A stretch of 9,139 nt of DNA. Source: an uncultured Eubacteriales bacterium (GTDB taxonomy: Bacteria > Bacillota > Clostridia > Oscillospirales > Oscillospiraceae). The stretch spans positions 1-9,139 of the forward strand of contig URLO01000063.1 of NCBI GenBank assembly GCA_900548625.1, read 5' to 3'. Numbering within the stretch: the first letter of the stretch is position 1; each line of letters starts with the position of its first letter. This document shows positions 5,414-9,139 of the stretch, one piece after another. Under the pieces are notes generated by a model. That model was given only the letters and a program-made list of their open reading frames with translations, was not told where the DNA came from and searched no databases. The position numbers and the translations under genes were made by a program.

Positions 5414-6619
5414 ATGACGAAAATTGACATTTATTCCGGTTTCCTCGGCGCGGGCAAGACCACGCTCATCAAAAAGATGATCCAGGAAGCCTATCACGGC
5501 CAGAAGCTCGTTCTGATCGAGAACGAATTCGGCGAGATCGGCATTGACGGAGGCTTTTTGCAGGAGGCCGGAATTGAGATCACCGAGATGAACTCCGGCT
5601 GCATCTGCTGCTCGCTGGTGGGCGATTTCGGACGTGCGCTCAAAAAGGTGATCGACGAGTACCACCCCGAGCGCATCCTGATCGAGCCGTCGGGCGTCGG
5701 CAAGCTGTCGGATGTCATCGGCGCGGTGCGCAAGGTGACGAGCGACGATGTGCAGCTCGGCAATTTTGTGACGGTGGCCGACGCGACAAAGTGCAAAATG
5801 TATATGAAGAACTTCGGCGAGTTCTATAATAACCAGATCGAGACCGCCAACACCATCATCCTCAGCCGTACCGGCGGCATGAGCGAGCAGAAGCTCGACC
5901 AGTGCGTGGACATGATCCGTGAGCACAACAAGGACGCGATCATTGTCACGACGCCGTGGGACGAGCTGACGGGCGAGCAGCTGATGGACGCAATGGATCA
6001 GCGCAGCACCATCGCCATTGAGCTTGCGAAGCTCGAGGAGGAAGCGCACCACCATCACCACCATCACGACCATGACGAGGACGAGGAGTGCGACGATCCT
6101 GCGTGCAGCTGCCACCACCATCATGACCATGATGACGAGGAGGAGCACGAGCACGAGCATCACCACCATCATGACCATGACCATGGCGACGAAGACGAGC
6201 ATGCACATCACCACCATCATCACGACCATGATGATGACGAGGAGTGCAACGATCCCGCGTGCAGCTGCCACCACCATCACGACCATGACGAGGACGGACA
6301 CGAGCACCACCATCACCACCACGGCCACGACGCTGACGAGGTGTTCATCAGCTGGGGCGAGGAAACGCACAAGAAATACACCAAAGCCGAGATCGAGCGC
6401 TGCCTGAAGGCGCTGGAGGACACGGAGAAGTATGGCATCGTCCTGCGTGCGAAGGGCTATGTCGCAAGCGCCGAGGGCGAGCGCTGGATCCACTTCGACT
6501 ACGTTCCCGGCGAGCCGGACATCCGCGACGGCTGCGCGATGGTCACGGGCCGCATCTGTGTAATCGGCTCGAGACTCAATGAAATGGCTGTGGCCGAGCT
6601 GTTCGGCACAGCAGAATGA
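5414..6619 (+). CDS. G3E/COG0523 (CobW-like) GTPase with His-rich metal-binding insert
   Basis: The 401-residue cytoplasmic protein is a probable metallochaperone or metal-insertion GTPase. The N-terminal G domain has a Walker A GFLGAGKT (9-16), ENEFGE (36-41), the CxCC metal site CICC (63-66) typical of COG0523, and EPSGVG (91-96). The expected NKxD guanine-specificity motif appears as LSRTGG (150-155), so base specificity may be relaxed. Residues 212-305 are a low-complexity insert of about 43 His with Asp/Glu and two EEC(D/N)DPACSC motifs, a likely metal store. A CobW C-terminal-type domain follows (about 315-401). The ATG has AAGGTG 7-8 nt upstream. It is first in an operon with a second P-loop gene 11 bp downstream. 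The metal is not decidable from sequence; zinc is the first guess because COG0523 proteins such as YciC are zinc-regulated, with nickel or cobalt possible. It should not be called CobW: no cobalamin genes are nearby. Confidence 0.9.
   Translation: MTKIDIYSGFLGAGKTTLIKKMIQEAYHGQKLVLIENEFGEIGIDGGFLQEAGIEITEMNSGCICCSLVGDFGRALKKVIDEYHPERILIEPSGVGKLSDVIGAVRKVTSDDVQLGNFVTVADATKCKMYMKNFGEFYNNQIETANTIILSRTGGMSEQKLDQCVDMIREHNKDAIIVTTPWDELTGEQLMDAMDQRSTIAIELAKLEEEAHHHHHHHDHDEDEECDDPACSCHHHHDHDDEEEHEHEHHHHHDHDHGDEDEHAHHHHHHDHDDDEECNDPACSCHHHHDHDEDGHEHHHHHHGHDADEVFISWGEETHKKYTKAEIERCLKALEDTEKYGIVLRAKGYVASAEGERWIHFDYVPGEPDIRDGCAMVTGRICVIGSRLNEMAVAELFGTAE
6047..6328 (+). repeat. In-frame duplicated His/Asp/Cys-rich segment
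   Basis: The DNA encodes residues 212-305 of the first GTPase. Two units of about 156 bp (52 codons) can be aligned: EECDDPACSC at residues 224-233 and EECNDPACSC at 276-285, each flanked by His runs and DHD motifs. The two cores differ at a few positions (GAC to AAC, CCT to CCC), consistent with a tandem duplication that has begun to diverge. CAC/CAT and GAC/GAT repeats make the tract prone to slippage, so its length may vary between strains or be misassembled. Confidence 0.85.
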
Positions 6620-6630
6620 GAGGCAAGGAC

Positions 6631-7569
6631 ATGACGGCGATCCCGATGTATGTCTTTACGGGCTTTCTGGAGTCCGGCAAGACCCGCTTCATCCAGCAGA
6701 CGCTGGAGGACGCGCGCTTCAATTCCGGCGAGCGGACGCTGCTGCTCGTGCTGGAGGAGGGCGAAGAGGAATATGATCTTTCCACCTATCCCTCGAAGAA
6801 CGTTTATATTGAGACGCTCGACTATGACGAGCTGAGTCCGGAAAAGCTGACGGCGCTTGCCAAGAAGCACCGCGCCGAGCGCGTGGTCGCAGAGCTGAAC
6901 GGCATGCATCTCGCGGCGGATTTCTATTTGAAAACGCCGGATGCGTGGCAGATCGCGCAGGAGGTCATGTTCGCCGATGCGTCGACGTTTATGAGCTACA
7001 ACGCAAACATGCGCCAGCTCGTGGTCGACAAGCTGGCGGGCGCGGAGCTTGTGGTCTTTAACCGCATGAATCCGGGTGAGGACGTGATGCCGTATCACAA
7101 GATCGCACGCGCAGTCAACCGCAGGATCGACATCATCTATGAATTCACCGACGGGACAACGCAGTATGACGAGATCGAGGATCCGCTGCCGTTCGACCTG
7201 AACGCGCCGGTCGTGGAGATCGAGGACGAGGACTATGCGCTGTTCTACCGCGACATCACCGAGGAACCGAAGAAATACGCCGGAAAGACCGTGCGCTTCA
7301 AGGGCCAGGTCGCCCGTCTGCGCAAAGAAAAGGAAGGCATGTTCGCGCCGGGCCGGTTTGTCATGACGTGCTGTGAGGCGGACATCACCTTTATGGGCAT
7401 TCCGTGTAAGTTCGCCGGCGCATCGGCTCTGGCGGTGAAATCTTGGGTGACCGTCACAGCGACGGTGGAGGTCAAGTTCCACAGCCTCTACAAGGGCGTC
7501 GGCCCGATCCTGACCGCCAAAAGTGTGGAGCCGGCGGAGCCTGCCGCCCAGCAGGTCGCAACATTCTGA
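6631..7569 (+). CDS. Degenerate COG0523-type P-loop protein fused to a YcgQ-like C-terminal domain
   Basis: The start at 6631 is preferred because AGAGG lies 7 nt upstream; an ATG at 6616 overlapping the previous stop has no ribosome binding site. The 312-residue product has a P-loop, GFLESGKT (11-18), in the position and context of the first GTPase, but no CxCC and no ENEFGE; LEEGEEEYD stands in the place of the latter. VVFNRM (141-146) resembles a weakened NKxD site. From about 200 a second domain appears: FYRDITEEPKKYAGKTVRFKG, then GRFVMTCCEAD (241-251), then WVTVTATVEV. This matches the pattern I know from the C-terminus of YcgQ/TIGR03943 (DUF1980) proteins (a PxKYxGK strand and a CCxAD motif), subunits of predicted permeases. 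The normal YcgR permease partner is absent from the window. Likely role: partner of the upstream GTPase in metal handling. Its GTPase activity is uncertain. Confidence 0.8.
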   Translation: MTAIPMYVFTGFLESGKTRFIQQTLEDARFNSGERTLLLVLEEGEEEYDLSTYPSKNVYIETLDYDELSPEKLTALAKKHRAERVVAELNGMHLAADFYLKTPDAWQIAQEVMFADASTFMSYNANMRQLVVDKLAGAELVVFNRMNPGEDVMPYHKIARAVNRRIDIIYEFTDGTTQYDEIEDPLPFDLNAPVVEIEDEDYALFYRDITEEPKKYAGKTVRFKGQVARLRKEKEGMFAPGRFVMTCCEADITFMGIPCKFAGASALAVKSWVTVTATVEVKFHSLYKGVGPILTAKSVEPAEPAAQQVATF

Positions 7570-7655
7570 GCGCTTCAAAAACCGTTTGAGTCCGGTCATG
7601 CCGGAACCGGCAGAGCTAAGCGCCAGATGGCCGTCAACCATTGATAAGATGTACA

Positions 7656-7696
7656 AATCGCAGCTGCCCGGTGTCGGGTGGCTGCGATTGTGTTTT
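7656..7696 (+). terminator. Terminator of the GTPase operon (junction copy 1)
   Basis: AATCGCAGC (7656-7664) pairs with GCTGCGATT (7681-7689), then an internal TG/TG mismatch, then CCCG with CGGG around a GTGT loop. The stem runs into TTGTGTTTT. It lies about 85 bp past the second GTPase stop; the stretch 7570-7655 holds no gene. Confidence 0.75.
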
Positions 7697-7716
7697 CGGG
7701 GCAGGTTTGCTATAAT
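7688..7716 (+). promoter_or_regulatory. Promoter of the first GNAT gene (junction copy 1)
   Basis: TTGTGT (7688-7693), 17 bp, TATAAT (7711-7716) with TGC directly upstream (extended -10). The -35 hexamer lies inside the terminator's T-rich tail. The start codon is 52 nt beyond the -10. Confidence 0.75.
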
Positions 7717-7768
7717 AAAAATAAGTTAGAATTGCAGACTTTCTGAAGGAACAAGGGAGGAAATCTTT

Positions 7769-8272
7769 ATGGATAAACCTGCTCATATCAGAAGGGTAAG
7801 GCCCGGAGATGAGAACAGTCTTGCATATGTACAAACGGAAAGCTGGAAAGAAGCCTTTCGGGAAATCGTACCTGCTGACATTCTTTCAAAATGTACGGAA
7901 CTTAAGAAGGCAACAGAGATGTACAGAAAGCTCTTAGCTGAAAACAAAGGGAATGGATACATTTTAGAATTGGATGGAAATCCCCATTGCATCGCCTGGT
8001 GGGATGCGTCCAGAGAAAAGGATATGGCCGGGTTTGCGGAGTTGATTTGTATTCATTCACTCAAGGACAACTGGCACAAAGGCTACGGAAAAATGATGAT
8101 GAAGCAAATACTGGACGATATAAAAAGTTCCGGATATTCGAAGGTCATGCTTTGGGTATTCGACAATAATTTGCGTGCAATTAAGTTCTATGAGGCACAC
8201 GGGTTTGCTGCAAGCGGAAGAAAGCAGCCTGCACTAGGGGCAGTGGAAGAAATGTATATCAAAGAAATATAA
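7769..8272 (+). CDS. GNAT family N-acetyltransferase (1)
   Basis: The 167-residue cytoplasmic protein is predicted to transfer an acetyl group from acetyl-CoA to an amine; the substrate is unknown. Motif A is visible as ICIHSLKDNWHKGYGKMMM, with the pyrophosphate-binding HKGYGK at 103-108 fitting the Q/R-x-x-G-x-G/A pattern (the first position is His instead of Gln/Arg). Motif B is NNLRAIKFYEAHGF (134-147), including the conserved Tyr near the CoA thiol. The N-terminus, HIRRVRPGDENSLAYVQTESW, resembles the usual beta1-alpha1 of the fold. GGGAGG lies about 8 nt before the ATG. Codon usage is AT-richer than in the GTPase genes upstream and the GNAT gene downstream, so this gene probably has a different origin. 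It is a single-gene unit between two junction modules. Confidence 0.9.
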   Translation: MDKPAHIRRVRPGDENSLAYVQTESWKEAFREIVPADILSKCTELKKATEMYRKLLAENKGNGYILELDGNPHCIAWWDASREKDMAGFAELICIHSLKDNWHKGYGKMMMKQILDDIKSSGYSKVMLWVFDNNLRAIKFYEAHGFAASGRKQPALGAVEEMYIKEI

Positions 8273-8307
8273 GGAAGTTGCCAACTTTTAGTTTATGGAA
8301 AACAGAC

Positions 8308-8347
8308 GCAGCCGTCCGGTGTACTCCGGACGGCTGCATTGTGTTTT
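8308..8347 (+). terminator. Terminator of GNAT gene 1 (junction copy 2)
   Basis: A perfect 12-bp stem, GCAGCCGTCCGG (8308-8319) with CCGGACGGCTGC (8326-8337), with a TGTACT loop and the tail ATTGTGTTTT. It starts 35 bp after the GNAT 1 stop codon. Confidence 0.85.
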
Positions 8348-8367
8348 GGGCGCGGGTTTGCTATAAT
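8339..8367 (+). promoter_or_regulatory. Promoter of the second GNAT gene (junction copy 2)
   Basis: TTGTGT (8339-8344), 17 bp, TATAAT (8362-8367), with TGC just upstream (extended -10). The -35 overlaps the terminator tail. Confidence 0.75.
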
Positions 8368-8403
8368 GAAACAAATCAGAATTTCAAGAGGGGATAATAT
8401 CCT

Positions 8404-8517
8404 GTGCGTAAGTATTTCATTCGGCCACAAAGAGGTATAACAGATTCTGATTTGTCTGCCTGCGATAAGCCTCAATCACACGAGGCGATGCAAATCAAGG
8501 CTTACGGAGGAAAAACG
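8404..8517 (+). other. Leader or N-terminal extension before GNAT 2
   Basis: A GTG at 8404 has AAGAGGGG about 10 nt upstream and sits exactly 36 nt after the -10, the same spacing as the ATG of the third GNAT after its own -10. From here the frame stays open for 38 codons into the second GNAT gene. The encoded stretch (MRKYFIRPQRG... to ...AYGGKTV) resembles no part of a GNAT fold. Either it is a true N-terminal extension, or a remnant of an earlier cassette gene or a short upstream reading frame, with the GNAT translated from its own site at 8518. Confidence 0.4.
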
Positions 8518-8955
8518 GTGAATATCACGATTCGCAATATGCGGCCCGGCGATGCGGACGCACTGTACCGGCTGCTGTCTGACCCGGAGGTCATGCGGTA
8601 TCTGGAGCCGCCGTACGACCGGGTACAGGCCGAGGCGTTTCTGCATCACGCGGGACTGTCGGAGCCGCCGCTTGTGTATGCCGTCGAGGAAAACGGAAGC
8701 TTTATCGGCTATGTGATCTATCACGCATACGACGCGGAAAGCGTAGAGATTGGCTGGGTGCTGCTTCCGGAATATTGGGGACGCGGCTATGCGTCGGCGC
8801 TGACGGACCGGCTGATCGACCGGGCACGACAGGCGCAGAAAAGCGTCGTGCTCGAGTGTGCTCCGGCACAGGCAGCAACCAGGCGGATTGCGCTCAAAAA
8901 GGGCTTCCGCGCCTGCGGGATTTGTGACGGATTGACGGTGTACCGGCTGACATAA
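8518..8955 (+). CDS. GNAT family N-acetyltransferase (2), RimJ/RimL-like
   Basis: The 145-residue protein starts at a GTG with ACGGAGG about 9 nt upstream. The start fits the family because ITIRNMRPGDADALYRLL is the usual first strand and helix. Motif A reads VEIGWVLLPEYWGRGYASAL, with the acetyl-CoA loop WGRGYA at 87-92; the ending RRIALKKGFRACG is the motif B helix (most relatives have N-x-x-S-x-x-x-x-E-K-x-G-F). The IGWVLLPEYWGRGYA pattern is typical of the Acetyltransf_3 group, which includes ribosomal-protein acetyltransferases, but the substrate cannot be assigned. Base composition is GC-rich, unlike GNAT 1. An alternative start at 8404 would add 38 residues. It is flanked on both sides by nearly identical junction modules. 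Confidence 0.85.
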   Translation: MNITIRNMRPGDADALYRLLSDPEVMRYLEPPYDRVQAEAFLHHAGLSEPPLVYAVEENGSFIGYVIYHAYDAESVEIGWVLLPEYWGRGYASALTDRLIDRARQAQKSVVLECAPAQAATRRIALKKGFRACGICDGLTVYRLT

Positions 8956-8974
8956 AACAGGTTTAAACGTAATG

Positions 8975-9014
8975 CAGCCGTCCGGTGTACTCCGGACGGC
9001 TGTGATTGTGTTTT
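8975..9014 (+). terminator. Terminator of GNAT gene 2 (junction copy 3)
   Basis: A perfect 11-bp stem, CAGCCGTCCGG (8975-8985) with CCGGACGGCTG (8992-9002), with a TGTACT loop and the tail TGATTGTGTTTT, beginning 19 bp after the GNAT 2 stop. Confidence 0.85.
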
Positions 9015-9034
9015 GGCAGATCGTTTGCTATAAT
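9006..9034 (+). promoter_or_regulatory. Promoter of the third GNAT gene (junction copy 3)
   Basis: TTGTGT (9006-9011), 17 bp, TATAAT (9029-9034), with TGC upstream. The start codon follows after 36 nt. Confidence 0.75.
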
Positions 9035-9070
9035 GAAACAAATCGGAATTTTTGGAGGAGAGCTTTTGAC

Positions 9071-9139
9071 ATGCATATCATTCAAATAGCAAATGATGAG
9101 GATAAAAAGAGCATAACCAGAAATATATTGGAAGAACTG
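9071..9139 (+). CDS. Probable GNAT acetyltransferase (3), cut by the window end
   Basis: Only 23 codons are present, starting MHIIQIANDEDKKSITRNI and continuing LEEL. There is a GGAGGAGAG ribosome binding site 8-12 nt upstream. The N-terminus resembles the beta1-alpha1 of a GNAT group whose next residues are usually PEWF, which lies just past the window. The assignment also leans on position, since it follows the same junction module as the two GNAT genes before it. Base composition is AT-rich, like GNAT 1. Confidence 0.6.
   Translation, partial: MHIIQIANDEDKKSITRNILEEL

Larger units (their letters stand above)
7654..7728 (+). repeat. Terminator-promoter junction module, copy 1 (diverged)
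   Basis: Shares with copies 2 and 3 the GCAGC...CCGGTGT...GGCTGC hairpin core, ATTGTGTTTT, GGTTTGCTATAAT at the same spacing, and a GAATT further on (7730-7734). It differs in the hairpin arms and downstream of the -10. See the finding on the GNAT array. Confidence 0.65.
8305..8386 (+). repeat. Terminator-promoter junction module, copy 2
   Basis: Nearly identical to copy 3 through the hairpin, ATTGTGTTTTGG, GTTTGCTATAATGAAACAAATC and GAATTT. Only about 6-8 spacer bases between -35 and -10 and single bases elsewhere differ. Confidence 0.85.
8972..9053 (+). repeat. Terminator-promoter junction module, copy 3
   Basis: Nearly identical to copy 2 over about 80 bp, including the loop TGTACT, which has no reason to be conserved in a simple terminator. 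The distance from copy 2 is about 667 bp. Confidence 0.85.

Noticed and set aside
5393..6493. Long minus-strand open frame with Val/Met-rich, membrane-like stretches opposite the first GTPase
   Set aside because: The hydrophobic runs are the antisense of CAC/CAT and GAC/GAT codons of the His-rich insert; there is no ribosome binding site or family match, and the plus-strand protein is clearly real.
5414..6619. Naming the first GTPase cobW or hypB
   Set aside because: No cobalamin or hydrogenase genes nearby, and the His-rich COG0523 architecture does not define the metal, so no specific symbol is justified.
7654..9053. Integron attC sites or a CRISPR array
   Set aside because: The repeats contain a normal terminator and promoter, no paired GTTRRRY/RYYYAAC core sites are evident, spacing is gene-sized, and no integrase or cas gene is in view.

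Overview
The window looks like chromosomal DNA of a Gram-positive gut-type Clostridia, most likely Oscillospiraceae/Ruminococcaceae. This is inferred from the GC-rich housekeeping genes, strong GGAGG-type ribosome binding sites, sigma-A type promoters, a DUF3786 gene and the protein families; no 16S rRNA or other taxonomic marker is present. I see no tRNA, rRNA, CRISPR array, transposase or integrase.

Layout. (a) 1-800: two adjacent perfect inverted repeats, then trmB (tRNA m7G46 methyltransferase) on the minus strand. (b) 800-2585: a divergent promoter region, a GC-rich leader hairpin, asnS (asparaginyl-tRNA synthetase) on the plus strand, and a clear intrinsic terminator. (c) 2681-3210: a small AT-richer minus-strand gene for an unknown multi-pass membrane protein with its own promoter. 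(d) 3266-5300: a minus-strand two-gene operon, a membrane-anchored CapA-like protein followed by a DUF3786 protein. (e) 5350-7570: a plus-strand operon of two G3E/COG0523-type P-loop proteins. The first has a CxCC motif and an internally duplicated His/Asp/Cys-rich metal-binding insert. The second is a degenerate P-loop protein fused to a domain resembling the C-terminus of YcgQ (TIGR03943/DUF1980). A 21-bp dyad overlaps the operon's extended -10. (f) 7650-9139: a run of three GNAT acetyltransferase genes (the last cut by the window end), each preceded by a copy of the same compact terminator-promoter junction.

The two parts most worth attention are (e) and (f). The GTPase pair reads as a metal-homeostasis unit: a metallochaperone GTPase with a metal-buffering tail, plus a GTPase-like/YcgQ-like fusion, under what looks like a dedicated operator. 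In B. subtilis the zinc-starvation (Zur) regulon contains both a COG0523 protein (YciC) and YcgQ-YcgR, so linking the two families in one operon, and partly in one polypeptide, makes biological sense. In the GNAT tract, each junction is a hairpin whose T-run runs into the -35 of the next promoter (TTGTGT, exactly 17 bp, TATAAT with an upstream TGC). Each gene is therefore an insulated single-gene unit between repeats of roughly 75-80 bp, an arrangement that could let genes be exchanged by homologous recombination. None of the functional assignments has been checked against a database; they rest on motif recognition.
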